Shown piece by piece: positions 1 through 9,090 of a stretch of DNA of 43,584 nt. The translations under genes and the position numbers were made by a program. The notes below the pieces were generated by a model. It did no database searches and was not told the DNA's origin. It was given only the letters and a program-made list of their open reading frames with translations. The first letter of the stretch is position 1; the number at the start of each line of letters is the position of its first letter. This stretch comes from Nocardioides sp. URHA0020 (GTDB lineage: Bacteria; Actinomycetota; Actinomycetes; Propionibacteriales; Nocardioidaceae): NCBI RefSeq assembly GCF_000620705.1, contig NZ_KK211168.1, positions 589,633 to 633,216 on the forward strand, given 5' to 3'.

Positions 1-44
1 GTGGTTTCGAGGCTCGTCGCTAGCGCTCCTCACACCTCAACCAC
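1..44. repeat. Hairpin-type dispersed repeat element, copy 1
   Basis: The first 44 bases form an imperfect inverted repeat: GTGGTT-TC-GAGG at one end and CCTCAACCAC at the other, with about 24 bases between. The same end sequences (TTTCGAGGCTC and CACCTCAACC) recur, inverted, near 38796-38834. It sits upstream of parC. I read it as a non-coding extragenic palindrome family of this genome; only two places in the window show it, so wider dispersal is inference. Confidence 0.5.
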
Positions 45-157
45 CGTGGTCCAGCGCTCCGGCGACCGACGCACGACGTACATCTCAGGCACCGCAGTCC
101 CACAGGTCGGTGGCCGGCGAACGGCGTGCCCCTGACGCATCTGTCCGTGGGAGTTGA

Positions 158-163
158 AAGAAT
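158..163 (+). promoter_or_regulatory. Possible leaderless -10 of parC
   Basis: AAGAAT lies exactly six bases before the parC ATG. It has A at position 2 and T at position 6, as do the hexamers at the same distance before many other genes here. No clear Shine-Dalgarno sequence is seen at ordinary spacing. Weaker than the TAGGTT examples because position 1 is A. Confidence 0.35.
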
Positions 164-169
164 CAGCCC

Positions 170-2644
170 ATGGCAAGGCGCAGCAAGGAGCAGGAGCTCC
201 CCGACGACTTCGAGGAGCACATCCTCGACACCGACATCAAGCACGAGATGGAGACGTCGTTCCTCGAGTACGCCTACTCCGTCATCTACTCGCGTGCGCT
301 GCCGGACGCGAGGGACGGCCTGAAGCCGGTGCAGCGGCGGATCCTCTACACGATGAACGACATGGGCCTGCGGCCCGACCGCGGGCACGTGAAGAGCGCC
401 CGGGTCGTCGGTGAGGTCATGGGTCGGCTGCACCCGCACGGCGACGGCGCGATCTACGACGCGATGGTGCGGATGGCGCAGCCCTGGTCGATGCGGCTGC
501 CGTTCATCGACGGGCACGGCAACTTCGGCTCCCCGGACGACTCCCCCGCGGCCATGCGCTACACCGAGGCCCGGATGGCGCCGGCCGCCGTCGCAATGAC
601 CGCCTCGATCGACGAGGACACCGTCGACTTCAAGCCCAACTACGACAGCCGCGAGTTCGAGCCCGGGGTGCTGCCCGCCGCGATCCCCAACCTGGTCGTC
701 AACGGCACCACCGGCATCGCGGTCGGCATGGCGACCAACTGCGCGCCCCACAACCTGATCGAGGTCGTCCAGGCGCTGCGTCACCTGATCACGCACCCCA
801 AGGCCACCGTCGACGACATCATGCGCTTCATCCCGGGCCCCGACCTGCCCACCGGCGGCAAGATCGTCGGCCTGGACGGCATCCGCGACGCCTACGAGAG
901 CGGCCGCGGGTCCTTCCGGATGCGGGCCACCGCGCGGATCGAGGCCATCACCAACCGGCGCAAGGGCATCGTCGTGACCGAGCTGCCGTACGGCGTCGGC
1001 ACCGAGAAGGTCATCGAGCGGATCAAGACGCTCGTGCAGAGCAAGAAGCTCCAGGGAATCTCGGACATCAAGGACCTCACCGACCGCAACCACGGCCTGC
1101 GGCTGGTGATCGAGGTCAAGAACGGCTTCGTGCCCGAGGCGCTGCTCGAGCAGCTCTACAAGCAGACGCCGATGGAGGACTCCTTCGGCATCAACGCCGT
1201 GGCCCTGGTCGACGGCCAGCCGCGCACGATGGCGCTCAAGGAGATGCTCGAGGTCTTCCTCGGCCACCGCTTCGAGGTCGTACGCCGTCGCTCGCTCTTC
1301 CGCCGCACGAAGGCCGCCGACCGGCTCCACCTCGTCGAGGGCCTGCTGCTCGCGATCCTCGACATCGACGAGGTCATCCAGCTGATCCGGGCCAGCGACA
1401 ACGCCGGCGCCGCCAAGGAGCGGCTGATGACGGTCTTCGAGCTCAGCGAGATCCAGGCCGACTACATCCTCGACATGCCGCTGCGCCGGCTCACGAAGTA
1501 CTCCAAGCTCGAGCTCGACAAGGAGCAGGCCGAGCTGCAGCGCACCATCGACGAGCTGGACGCGATCCTCGGCGACGACAAGCTGCTGCGCAAGGTCGTC
1601 TCCGACGAGCTGGCCGAGGTGGCCAAGACGTACGGCACGCCTCGTCGTACCGTCCTGCTCGAGTCGTCCGGCACCTCGGTCACGGCGACCGCGGTCCAGC
1701 TCGAGGTCGCCGACGACCCCTGCTTCGTCTACCTCTCCTCGACCGGGTTGCTCGCTCGCAGCGCCAACGCGGCGCAGCCCGGCAGCGGCGGTGGCCGGGC
1801 CAACCACGACGTCGTGGTCTCGGCGGTGCGCGCCACCGCCCGCGGCGAGATCGGCGGGCTGACCAGCAGCGGTCGGCTGGTGAAGATCGGGGTGCTCGAG
1901 CTGCCCCAGCTGCCCGACACCGCCAACGACCCCCACCTCGCGGGCGGGCTCCAGGTCAGCGAGATCCTCTCGCTCGAGCCCGGTGAGCGGCTGCTCGGCC
2001 TCTGCACCCTGGCCGCCGACGGCCCGGGACTCGCCCTCGGCACCCGTCAGGGCACCGTCAAGCGGGTCAACCCGGAGGTGCTCGGGCGCGACGAGTGGGA
2101 GGTGATCCGGCTCGCCGACGGCGACGAGGTCGTCGGCGCAGTCGAGCTCACCACCGGCCGGGAGACCCTCTGCTTCGTCACCTCCGACGCCCAGCTGCTG
2201 CACTTCGGCGCCGACGGCGTACGCCCCCAGGGCCGCTCCGGCGGCGGTATGGCCGGCGTCCGGGTCGCGGCCGGCGAGCGCGTCGTCTGGTTCGGCACCG
2301 TCGACCCCGACGCCCCCGAGGGCTCGGTCGTCGTCACCTCGTCGGGGTCGTCGACCGCGCTGCCCGGCACCGAGCCCGGCGCCCTCAAGGTCGCGCCGTT
2401 CTCGGAGTACCCGCCCAAGGGCCGCGCGACCGGCGGCGTCCGGTGCCACCGCTTCCTCAAGGGCGAGGACACGCTCGTCTTCGCCTGGGTCGGTACGGCG
2501 CCCGCCCGCGCCGCGGCCGCCAGCGGCTCCCCCATCGACCTGCCCGAGGCGACCGGCAAGCGGGACGGCTCGGGCATCCCTGCCAGCCAGCCGATCGTGG
2601 CCTGCGCCGGACCGGTGGCCGCGCGGGTCCGTGTGGAAGGCTGA
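170..2644 (+). CDS. parC: DNA topoisomerase IV subunit A (ParC-type, ATP-hydrolysing)
   Basis: Breakage-reunion subunit of a type IIA topoisomerase, expected to pair with ParE (7030-9090) to decatenate daughter chromosomes. It has 824 residues. The winged-helix region holds the quinolone-pocket segment [19 protein letters not shown] (residues 88-106), and the catalytic tyrosine is Tyr131 in AMRYTEARM. The C-terminal third is the beta-pinwheel. A canonical GyrA box (QRRGGKG type) is not at its usual place; SGGGRANHD stands there instead, which favours ParC over GyrA. parE and sigA nearby agree with the hrdB-parE-parC neighbourhood known in Streptomyces. Residue 93, equivalent to E. coli GyrA Ser83, is Gly. 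The ATG is taken because upstream sequence has no conserved coding signal. GyrA remains the alternative. Confidence 0.93.
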   Translation: MARRSKEQELPDDFEEHILDTDIKHEMETSFLEYAYSVIYSRALPDARDGLKPVQRRILYTMNDMGLRPDRGHVKSARVVGEVMGRLHPHGDGAIYDAMVRMAQPWSMRLPFIDGHGNFGSPDDSPAAMRYTEARMAPAAVAMTASIDEDTVDFKPNYDSREFEPGVLPAAIPNLVVNGTTGIAVGMATNCAPHNLIEVVQALRHLITHPKATVDDIMRFIPGPDLPTGGKIVGLDGIRDAYESGRGSFRMRATARIEAITNRRKGIVVTELPYGVGTEKVIERIKTLVQSKKLQGISDIKDLTDRNHGLRLVIEVKNGFVPEALLEQLYKQTPMEDSFGINAVALVDGQPRTMALKEMLEVFLGHRFEVVRRRSLFRRTKAADRLHLVEGLLLAILDIDEVIQLIRASDNAGAAKERLMTVFELSEIQADYILDMPLRRLTKYSKLELDKEQAELQRTIDELDAILGDDKLLRKVVSDELAEVAKTYGTPRRTVLLESSGTSVTATAVQLEVADDPCFVYLSSTGLLARSANAAQPGSGGGRANHDVVVSAVRATARGEIGGLTSSGRLVKIGVLELPQLPDTANDPHLAGGLQVSEILSLEPGERLLGLCTLAADGPGLALGTRQGTVKRVNPEVLGRDEWEVIRLADGDEVVGAVELTTGRETLCFVTSDAQLLHFGADGVRPQGRSGGGMAGVRVAAGERVVWFGTVDPDAPEGSVVVTSSGSSTALPGTEPGALKVAPFSEYPPKGRATGGVRCHRFLKGEDTLVFAWVGTAPARAAAASGSPIDLPEATGKRDGSGIPASQPIVACAGPVAARVRVEG

Positions 2645-2649
2645 CCCCC

Positions 2650-3378
2650 GTGCTCACTGCCGCTCGTCGCCGTCATCGTGCCGCCGCTGCTCTCCTGGCC
2701 GGCGCCCTGACCGCCGTCCTCCTCACCGCCTGCAGCTCCGACGGAGGTGGTGGCGGCGGCAGCAAGTCGGACCCGACGCCCGAGGAGGTGTTCGCGGCCG
2801 CCAAGAAGACGCTCGACGAGACCAGCGGCGTCAACCTGACGCTCAGCACCGATGACCTGCCCGACGGCGTCACCGGCGTGGAGAAGGCCGAGGGTGTCGG
2901 CACCCACGCCCCGGCCTTCGAGGGCTCGATCACCGTCGTCCTCTCCGGGCAGGCGTTCCAGGTGCCCGTCGTGGCGGTCGACGCCAAGGTCTACGTCCAG
3001 CTGCCGCTCACCACGGGCTACCAGGACATCGACCCGGCCGAGTACGGCGCGCCCGACCCGGCCAAGCTCATGAGCACGGACGCCGGCTTCTCCTCCCTGC
3101 TGCCGGCGACCACGGAGGTCGAGAAGGGCGAGAGCGTCCGCGGCGGTGCGGACAACAAGGAGATCCTGACCGAGTACACCGGGAAGGTCCCCGGCGACGT
3201 GATGAAGAACGTCATCCCGACCGCCGCCGGTGAGTTCGACGCGACGTACACGATCAACGACGACGACGAGCTCCGCAGCGCCGAGCTGACCGGCGTGTTC
3301 TACCAGGACTCGAAGCCGATGACCTACACCGTCACCTTCGAGGACTACGGGACCACGAAGGACATCACCGCGCCGTGA
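2650..3378 (+). CDS. lprG: LprG/LppX-family lipoprotein (LppX_LprAFG)
   Basis: Predicted membrane-anchored lipoprotein of 242 residues that would bind acylated lipids at the outer face of the membrane. The N-terminus has an arginine-rich n-region, a hydrophobic stretch and the lipobox LTAC with acceptor Cys28, followed by a Gly/Ser linker. The rest matches the LppX_LprAFG beta-sheet/helix fold, including a segment on a substrate protein being bound or released (EYTGKVPG). The GTG start is five bases after the parC stop, and the stop overlaps the start of the MFS gene by 4 bp. In mycobacteria lprG and the MFS exporter P55 form the same two-gene operon, handling triacylglycerol and lipoarabinomannan. 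Family membership is secure; the lipid cargo here is inference. Confidence 0.82.
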   Translation: MLTAARRRHRAAAALLAGALTAVLLTACSSDGGGGGGSKSDPTPEEVFAAAKKTLDETSGVNLTLSTDDLPDGVTGVEKAEGVGTHAPAFEGSITVVLSGQAFQVPVVAVDAKVYVQLPLTTGYQDIDPAEYGAPDPAKLMSTDAGFSSLLPATTEVEKGESVRGGADNKEILTEYTGKVPGDVMKNVIPTAAGEFDATYTINDDDELRSAELTGVFYQDSKPMTYTVTFEDYGTTKDITAP

Positions 3379-5135
3379 CGCGCTCGGCGCAGTGGCTGCT
3401 GGGCCTGGCCGCGGTGGCCGTGGCCTTCGCCGCCGCGGACACGTACGTCGTCGTCCTGGCCCTGCCCGACATGATGGCCAGCGTCGGGGTGCCGGTCGAG
3501 CAGCTCCAGCGCGCCGCGCCGATCGTCTCGGGCTTCCTGCTCGGGTACGTCGCGATGCTGCCCCTCATCGGGCGGATCGCGGACCTGCGCGGCCGGGTCC
3601 CGGTGCTCGTGGCGGCGCTGCTGATCTTCGCGCTCGGCTCGCTGGTCACGGCCCTGGCCTACGACATGCCCACCATGGTCACCGGCCGGTTCCTCCAGGG
3701 CGTCGGCGGCGGCGGGCTCGTCCCCGCGACCCTCGCCCTGGTCGCCGACCTCTACCCGGCCGAGCGCCGCGGCGTGCCCCTCGGCCTGGTCTCCGCCGTC
3801 CAGGAGATCGGCAGCGTCGTCGGCCCGCTCTTCGGGGCCCTGGTGCTCGCCGTCGCCGACTGGCGCGCGATCTTCTTGGTCAACCTCGCCGTCGGACTGG
3901 TCCTGGCCGCCGGGATCCATCGGCTCGCGGTGGTCTCGAGGCTGGGCGCCGCCGACACACCCGCCCGGAGCCGGCTCCGCTTCGACTGGCTGGGGCTCCT
4001 GCTCGCGCTGGTCACCCTGGTCGCCGGCGTGCTCGTCTTCGTCCAGCCCAGCCAGCTGATGCGCGACCTGACCTACGGCCAGCTCTTCATCCCGATCACC
4101 GGTGACGGCCGCTGGCTGACCCCGCTCGGCGTGACCGCGATCGGCGCCTTCGCGCTCCTGCTCCTGCGCTGCTGCACCGCCCGCCGCCCGCTCCTCGACA
4201 TCCCCGACTGGGTCCGCACCGTGCGGGAGGCCGACGTGCTCGGCGCCACCCTGCTCGCGCTCGCCCTGGCCGGCGTCATCCTCGCCTTCGCGACCGCGGA
4301 CCCCAAGGTGCAGGTCTTCTCCGACCAGGGGCTCTGGTACCTCCTCGGCGCCGCGCTCGCCGCCGTCGCGTTCACGCTGCACCTGCGCCGGACCGACCGG
4401 CCCCTGGTGCCGCCCGGCGCGCTGCGCCGTACGCCGGCGTGGGGAGCCATGCTGGTCAGCTTCTTCATCGGCGCGGCACTGATCGCGGCCCTCATCGACA
4501 TCCCGCTCTTCGCCCGCACGACCGTCTACCCGGGCTCGCAGCTGATGGCGGCCCTGGTGCTGGTGCGCTTCCTGGTCGCACTGCCGGTCGGCGCCGTGGT
4601 CGGCGGCTACCTGACCCACCGGCTCCCGGCCGGGGCGGTCACCGCGGGCGGGATGGCGCTGGCCGCGATCGGCTTCCTGTGGATGGCGACCTGGGGGCTG
4701 ACGACCCTGGAGAGCCCGGTCGCCACCCTGCCGCTGGTCATCGGCGGCTTCGGCTTCGGTCTCGCGCTGGCCCCGGTCAACGCGGCCGTGCTGGCCAGCA
4801 CCGACGACGACGTGCACGGCCTGGCCAGCGCCTTCGTGGTCGTCTCGCGGATGGTCGGGATGCTGATCGGCATCTCCGCGCTGACCACCATCGGGCTGCG
4901 GCGCTACTACTCCGAGCAGGCCGACGTGCCCTCGGTGCGCGACGTCTGCGACGGCGGCAGCCGGTGCAAGGAGTTCACCCACCTGCTCAAGGTCGCCGGC
5001 ATCGCCCAGGAGCAGACCGTCTTCACCGGTGCCGCGGTCTGCGCCGTGATCGCCGGCGTGCTCGCGCTCGTGCTCTTCCGGTCGGCACCCACCCGCGCGA
5101 TCGCGACCCGCGACCTGCTGCGGTCGGCTGGCTGA
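3375..5135 (+). CDS. MFS exporter, P55-like (14-helix, DHA2 type)
   Basis: Integral membrane exporter of 586 residues with about 14 hydrophobic segments. It opens with DTYVVVLALPDMMASVG and SVGVPVEQLQR, close to the equivalent parts of mycobacterial P55 (Rv1410c). Later it has LPVGAVVGG and ASAFVVVSRMVGMLIG, again at P55-like positions. The GTG start overlaps the lipoprotein stop (GTGA), so translation is coupled. By analogy with LprG-P55 it may move lipids, or drugs, out of the cytoplasmic membrane. About 80 C-terminal residues include a Cys pair (VCDGGSRC) in an outside loop. Transport substrate is unknown; a general drug exporter is the alternative. Confidence 0.85.
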   Translation: MTRSAQWLLGLAAVAVAFAAADTYVVVLALPDMMASVGVPVEQLQRAAPIVSGFLLGYVAMLPLIGRIADLRGRVPVLVAALLIFALGSLVTALAYDMPTMVTGRFLQGVGGGGLVPATLALVADLYPAERRGVPLGLVSAVQEIGSVVGPLFGALVLAVADWRAIFLVNLAVGLVLAAGIHRLAVVSRLGAADTPARSRLRFDWLGLLLALVTLVAGVLVFVQPSQLMRDLTYGQLFIPITGDGRWLTPLGVTAIGAFALLLLRCCTARRPLLDIPDWVRTVREADVLGATLLALALAGVILAFATADPKVQVFSDQGLWYLLGAALAAVAFTLHLRRTDRPLVPPGALRRTPAWGAMLVSFFIGAALIAALIDIPLFARTTVYPGSQLMAALVLVRFLVALPVGAVVGGYLTHRLPAGAVTAGGMALAAIGFLWMATWGLTTLESPVATLPLVIGGFGFGLALAPVNAAVLASTDDDVHGLASAFVVVSRMVGMLIGISALTTIGLRRYYSEQADVPSVRDVCDGGSRCKEFTHLLKVAGIAQEQTVFTGAAVCAVIAGVLALVLFRSAPTRAIATRDLLRSAG

Positions 5136-5230
5136 GGGCGCCGCCGCCCCGACACGCCCGGCGCGACGTCGTACGCACGGCCGCGCGTCTCGCTCGGCCA
5201 CCATCGCCGGAGCCGCCGGCGGGTCTCCGC

Positions 5231-5236
5231 TATCGT
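5231..5236 (+). promoter_or_regulatory. -10 element for leaderless carbonic anhydrase mRNA
   Basis: TATCGT fits the actinobacterial -10 consensus TANNNT and lies seven bases before the GTG start. No Shine-Dalgarno sequence is present, so transcription would begin at or next to the start codon. No convincing -35 is seen. Confidence 0.5.
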
Positions 5237-5243
5237 CGCGCTC

Positions 5244-5738
5244 GTGGACGACTTCGACGACCTGCTGGCCGCCAACCGTGAGTACGCCGACAGCTTCACC
5301 CTGTCGGGCTTCGACGGCGTGGCGCACGCCGGCGTCGCCATCGTGACCTGCATGGACTCGCGGATCGACCCGCTCCGGATGGTCGGTCTGGCGCCCGGTG
5401 ACGCCAAGATCTTCCGCAACCCCGGTGGCCGGGTCACGCCGCAGGCCCTCGAGGCGCTGGTGCTCGGCGTGCACCTGCTCAACGTCGAGCGGATCCTCGT
5501 GGTCCCCCACACCCGCTGCGCGATGGCCTCCAGCACGGAGGCCGAGCTGCACGCGCGGGTCGGCGCCTCCGCCGGCCAGGACGCGTCCTGGCAGCCCTTC
5601 CACGTCGTGCTGGACCAGGCCGCCGCCCTCGCCGAGGACGTCGCCAAGGTGCGCTCGCACCCGCTGATCCCCGACACCGTCAAGGTCGGCGGGTTCCTGT
5701 ACGACGTCGACAGCGGCCTGTTGGACCGGCAGCTCTGA
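5244..5738 (+). CDS. Beta-class carbonic anhydrase
   Basis: Cytoplasmic zinc enzyme interconverting CO2 and bicarbonate. The 164-residue protein has the class signature: Cys36-x-Asp38-x-Arg40 in CMDSR and His89-x2-Cys92 in HTRC, giving the Cys2His zinc site and the Asp/Arg dyad. It is short for the class, similar to the small Rv1284-like actinobacterial enzymes. The GTG start at 5244 is chosen because a TATCGT -10 lies seven bases upstream and VDDFDDLLAANREYA is a typical N-terminus. It ends one base from the convergent SDR gene, leaving no room for a shared terminator. Confidence 0.9.
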   Translation: MDDFDDLLAANREYADSFTLSGFDGVAHAGVAIVTCMDSRIDPLRMVGLAPGDAKIFRNPGGRVTPQALEALVLGVHLLNVERILVVPHTRCAMASSTEAELHARVGASAGQDASWQPFHVVLDQAAALAEDVAKVRSHPLIPDTVKVGGFLYDVDSGLLDRQL

Positions 5739-5739
5739 C

Positions 5740-6459
5740 TCAGCAGGCGGTGCCGCGGTCGACCGAGAGCACCGCGCCGGTGACCGAGGCGGCCGCGTCC
5801 GAGGCGAGGTAGGCCACGGCGTCGGCGATGTGGCTGGGCGGCATGAAGCCGTAGCGGGCGCCGGCGGTCTCCATCAGCAGTGCCCAGTCCAGGTCGGCGC
5901 CGGCGTGCTCGGCGGCCGCGTTGGTCGGCAGGTCGGTCTGCACGCCGCCCGGGCAGACCGTGTTGACCCGGATGCCGTCGGCGGCGAGCTCGAGCGCGAG
6001 CGACTTCATCAGCATGATGACGCCGCTCTTCGACGCGCAGTACGCCGCCTGGTAGGGCTGGGCGCGCAGGCCGGCGATCGACGCGATAGTGACGATGTTG
6101 CCCCTGCTCGCCCGCAGGTGCGGCAGCGCGGCGTGGCTGACCAGCATCGGGCCGGTCAGGTTCACCCCGAGGTGCCGCTGCCAGGTCGCGACGTCGAGGT
6201 CCTCGAACCTGCGGAACTGGTCGATGCCGGCCACGTTGACCACGACGTCGAGTCCGCCGAGGCGCTCCGCCGCGGTGGCGACCGCTGCCCGGACCGAGAC
6301 GTCGTCGCTGACGTCGCAGGCCAGTACGTCGCCGCCGGCGGCCAGGTCGAGCCCGACCACCGCGGCGCCCTCACCGGCCAGCAGCTCGACCGTGGCACGC
6401 CCGACCCCGCCGGCCGCGCCGGTGACCAGTGCCCGCTTGCCCCCGAACCGTCCGACCAT
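5740..6459 (-). CDS. Short-chain dehydrogenase/reductase (SDR, classical)
   Basis: NAD(P)-dependent oxidoreductase of 239 residues with a single Rossmann domain. The cofactor motif is TGAAGGVG (13-20); NVAG stands at 75-78; Asp38 in GLDLA at the end of beta-2 suggests NAD(H) preference. The catalytic triad is Ser127, Tyr140 and Lys144 (YCASK). The substrate loop includes PGGVQTDLP. A good purine-rich ribosome site (AGGGGGCGG) precedes the ATG on the minus strand. Neighbours give no pathway, so the substrate is unknown. It is convergent with the carbonic anhydrase gene. Confidence 0.88.
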   Translation of the reverse strand: MVGRFGGKRALVTGAAGGVGRATVELLAGEGAAVVGLDLAAGGDVLACDVSDDVSVRAAVATAAERLGGLDVVVNVAGIDQFRRFEDLDVATWQRHLGVNLTGPMLVSHAALPHLRASRGNIVTIASIAGLRAQPYQAAYCASKSGVIMLMKSLALELAADGIRVNTVCPGGVQTDLPTNAAAEHAGADLDWALLMETAGARYGFMPPSHIADAVAYLASDAAASVTGAVLSVDRGTAC

Positions 6460-6617
6460 GTCCGCCCCCTGTGCTCCTGGCGTCGCCGTCGACGCACCGG
6501 GGAGACCGTAGCCGCACGCGGCATCCTGCGACGGCCGAACAGGTCAGGCCGCGACCCGACCTGCCGATGGGACCCACAGGCCTAGGAGGACCACCGACGG
6601 CAGGGAGGCCGGCACAG

Positions 6618-6866
6618 ATGGCGGACTACAACGTCCTGACACACTCGGACATGGTGACGGCAGGACGCGGCCACTACCGGGGACGGGCGATCCGCCCCCC
6701 GGAGCACCACTACATCGAGGCCACGATGATCGAGCTCACCACCAACCAGAGCTACGAGTTCGTCAACATCGTCCCGGCCTGGGGCGACCGCGAGCCGCTG
6801 TACATCTTCACCTCGCACCTGGTCCTGCGCGACCAGGAGGAGAAGCACCGCCTCAGCGAGGTGTGA
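6618..6866 (+). CDS. Small conserved-looking protein of unknown function (82 aa)
   Basis: I do not recognise this protein. It starts MADYNVLTHSDMVTAGRGHY and has a soluble, mixed-charge composition with no Cys, no membrane segment and no signal peptide. The sequence IELTTNQSYEFVNIVP and EPLYIFTSHLVLRD suggests a small beta-rich fold. The ATG is preceded by AGGGAGG about nine bases upstream. GC3 bias is high and the frame is clean, which argues that it is coding. It stands alone, divergent from the SDR gene and convergent with parE. Confidence 0.7.
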   Translation: MADYNVLTHSDMVTAGRGHYRGRAIRPPEHHYIEATMIELTTNQSYEFVNIVPAWGDREPLYIFTSHLVLRDQEEKHRLSEV

Positions 6867-6948
6867 GACCCGCGGTGTCGTCGTACCTCAGGCGTCGAGC
6901 GGGGTGCCAGCTCCTACGTACCGGCACCGCTGTGCGGCCCGCGATGTC

Positions 6949-7009
6949 GTCGAGACACCCGGATCGGCTGTCGATCGGGCGGCGCGGCAGCCACCTGGGG
7001 TGTCTCGAC
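6949..7009. terminator. Long inverted repeat between convergent genes
   Basis: GTCGAGACACCC (6949-6960) and its exact complement GGGTGTCTCGAC (6998-7009) enclose 37 bases that hold a second, nested pair GGCTG/CAGCC (6966-6970, 6988-6992). It lies between the ends of the 82-aa gene and parE, so it could end transcription from both sides. The loop is longer than in a normal intrinsic terminator and there is no T-tract; a dispersed palindromic element is the alternative. Confidence 0.45.
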
Positions 7010-7029
7010 GCTCGGTCACCGCCCACGGC

Positions 7030-9090
7030 TCACGCGTCGAGCGTCTCGACATCCACCTCGTAGGCGCCCTGCACGATGAACTCCTTGCGCGGGGCGACGT
7101 CGGAGCCCATCAGCAGCTCGAAGATCCCGGTCGCGCTCTCGGCGTCGTCGACGGTCAGCCGCCGCAGGGTGCGGTGCCGCGGGTCCATCGTCGTCTCGGC
7201 CAGCTGGTCAGCGTCCATCTCGCCCAGACCCTTGTAGCGCTGCGGCTGGTCCTTCCACCGCAGACCCTTCTTCTTGAGCTCGGCGAGCTTGCGGTGCAGC
7301 TCGTCGTCGGAGTACGTGTAGATGTACTTCTCCATCCCCTTCTTCGGGTTGGAGAGCTCGATCCGGTGCAGGGGCGGGACGGCGGTGTAGACGCGGCCGG
7401 CGCTGATCAGGTCGGGCATGTACTTGTAGAAGAGCGTCGCCAGCAGGCACCGGATGTGCGCGCCGTCGGAGTCGGCGTCGGCCATGAAGATGATCCGGCC
7501 GTAGCGCCGCGCCTCGAGCTCGAAGGTGCGTCCGGACCCGGCGCCGACGACCTGGATGATCGAGGCGCACTCGGTGTTCTTGAGCATGTCGCCGACCGAC
7601 GCCTTCTGGACGTTCAGGATCTTGCCGCGGATCGGCAGCAGCGCCTGGAACTCGGAGTTGCGGGCCAGCTTCGCCGTACCGAGCGCCGAGTCACCCTCGA
7701 CGATGAAGAGCTCGGTCTTCTCGTTGTCGGCGGCGCGGCAGTCGGCCAGCTTGGAGGGCAGTGCCGAGGACTCCAGCGCGTTCTTGCGCCGCTGGGTCTC
7801 CTTGTGCTGGCGCGCCGCGATCCGGGTCTTGGCCGCACCGGCGACCTTCTCCATGACCAGCTTGGCCTGCGCCTTCTCCGCCCGCTTGGTCGACGTCAGG
7901 AACTGCTTGAGCTCCGCCGCGACGACCTTGCGTACGACGGTCCGCGCCGCCGGCGTGCCGAGGATCTCCTTGGTCTGCCCCTCGAACTGCGGCTCCGCGA
8001 GGCGGACCGTCACGACGGACGTCATGCCCTCCATGACGTCGTCCTTGATCACGTCGTCGTCGTTGACCTTGAGCACCTTGGTCGCCTTCATGGCGTCGTT
8101 GAAGGTGCGGGTGACGGCGGCCTCGAAGCCGCTCACGTGCGTGCCGCCCTTGGGCGTCGCGATCACGTTGACGAAGGAGCGCAGCACGGTCTCGTAGCCG
8201 GTCCCCCACCGGACCGCGACGTCGACGTGGAGCTCGCGCAGGACCTCCTGCGGCGTCATGTGGCCCTGGGCGTCGAGCATCGGCACGGTCTCGGTGAAGG
8301 TGTCGGAGCCCTGGAGCCGGACGATCTCGGTGACCGGCTCGTCGGGGGCCAGGAAGTCGGCGAACTCCGCGATGCCGCCGTCGTGGCGGAACTTCTCCTC
8401 GCGCGGCGTCTCGCCCCGCAGGTCGCGGATCACGATCTCGAGCCCGGGCACGATGAAGGACGTCTGCCGGGCCCGGCCGATCAGGTCCTCGAAGACGAAG
8501 TCGGCGTCCTTGGTGAAGATCCGCCGGTCCGGCCAGAAGGTGATGCGGGTGCCGGACCTGCCCTTGGCGACCCGGCCGCCCTTGCGCGTGAGCCCGGACC
8601 GCGGCTCGAACGGCGCGTCCGGCCCCGGGCCGGTGAAGACGCCCGGTGCGCCGTGGCGGAAGGAGAGGCCCTGCTCCGACGGCGCGCGCTGCACGTCGAT
8701 GTCCATCCGGGCCGAGAGCGCGTTGACGACCGACAGTCCGACGCCGTGCAGACCGCCGGTGGCGACGTACGAGCCGCCGCCGAACTTGCCGCCGGCGTGC
8801 AGCTTGGTCGCCACGACCTCGACGCCGGGGAGCCCGGTCTTGGGCTCCTTGTCGGTCGGGATGCCGCGGCCGTCGTCGTGGACCTCGGCGGAGCCGTCGG
8901 GGTGGAGGGTCACCTCGACGCGGTGCGCGGCCCCGGCCAGCGCCTCGTCCACGCCGTTGTCGATGATCTCCCACAGGCAGTGCATCAGGCCGCGGGTGTC
9001 GGTGGAGCCGATGTACATGCCGGGCCGCTTGCGCACCGCCTCCAGCCCCTCGAGGACGAGGAGGTGCGCGGCGTTGTACGTGTTGTCGAT
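7030..9090 (-). CDS. parE: DNA topoisomerase IV subunit B (ParE), probable ATC start
   Basis: ATPase subunit of topoisomerase IV, partner of ParC. GHKL motifs are present: EIIDNGVDEAL, DDGRGIP and GGLHGVGLSVVNALS. The TOPRIM domain has EGDSALG and the metal site DADSDGAH. The first ordinary start in frame (GTG, 9036) begins MRKRPGMYIG and would delete the conserved N-terminal arm. Upstream, with no ATG, GTG or TTG back to the stop at about 9241, the frame encodes IDNTYNAAHLLVLEGLEAV. An ATC at 9088-9090 follows AGGAG (9098-9102) by seven bases. Starting there gives 686 residues that align without a gap to E. coli GyrB, putting Tyr5 in register. A CTG farther up is possible; a sequence error is not excluded. 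GyrB is the alternative name. Confidence 0.9.
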   Translation of the reverse strand: MDNTYNAAHLLVLEGLEAVRKRPGMYIGSTDTRGLMHCLWEIIDNGVDEALAGAAHRVEVTLHPDGSAEVHDDGRGIPTDKEPKTGLPGVEVVATKLHAGGKFGGGSYVATGGLHGVGLSVVNALSARMDIDVQRAPSEQGLSFRHGAPGVFTGPGPDAPFEPRSGLTRKGGRVAKGRSGTRITFWPDRRIFTKDADFVFEDLIGRARQTSFIVPGLEIVIRDLRGETPREEKFRHDGGIAEFADFLAPDEPVTEIVRLQGSDTFTETVPMLDAQGHMTPQEVLRELHVDVAVRWGTGYETVLRSFVNVIATPKGGTHVSGFEAAVTRTFNDAMKATKVLKVNDDDVIKDDVMEGMTSVVTVRLAEPQFEGQTKEILGTPAARTVVRKVVAAELKQFLTSTKRAEKAQAKLVMEKVAGAAKTRIAARQHKETQRRKNALESSALPSKLADCRAADNEKTELFIVEGDSALGTAKLARNSEFQALLPIRGKILNVQKASVGDMLKNTECASIIQVVGAGSGRTFELEARRYGRIIFMADADSDGAHIRCLLATLFYKYMPDLISAGRVYTAVPPLHRIELSNPKKGMEKYIYTYSDDELHRKLAELKKKGLRWKDQPQRYKGLGEMDADQLAETTMDPRHRTLRRLTVDDAESATGIFELLMGSDVAPRKEFIVQGAYEVDVETLDA

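Noticed and set aside
20..2449. An 809-codon open frame on the minus strand across parC
   Set aside because: It mirrors the parC reading frame in high-GC DNA; the product is a His/Gly/Asp-rich shadow without domain motifs.
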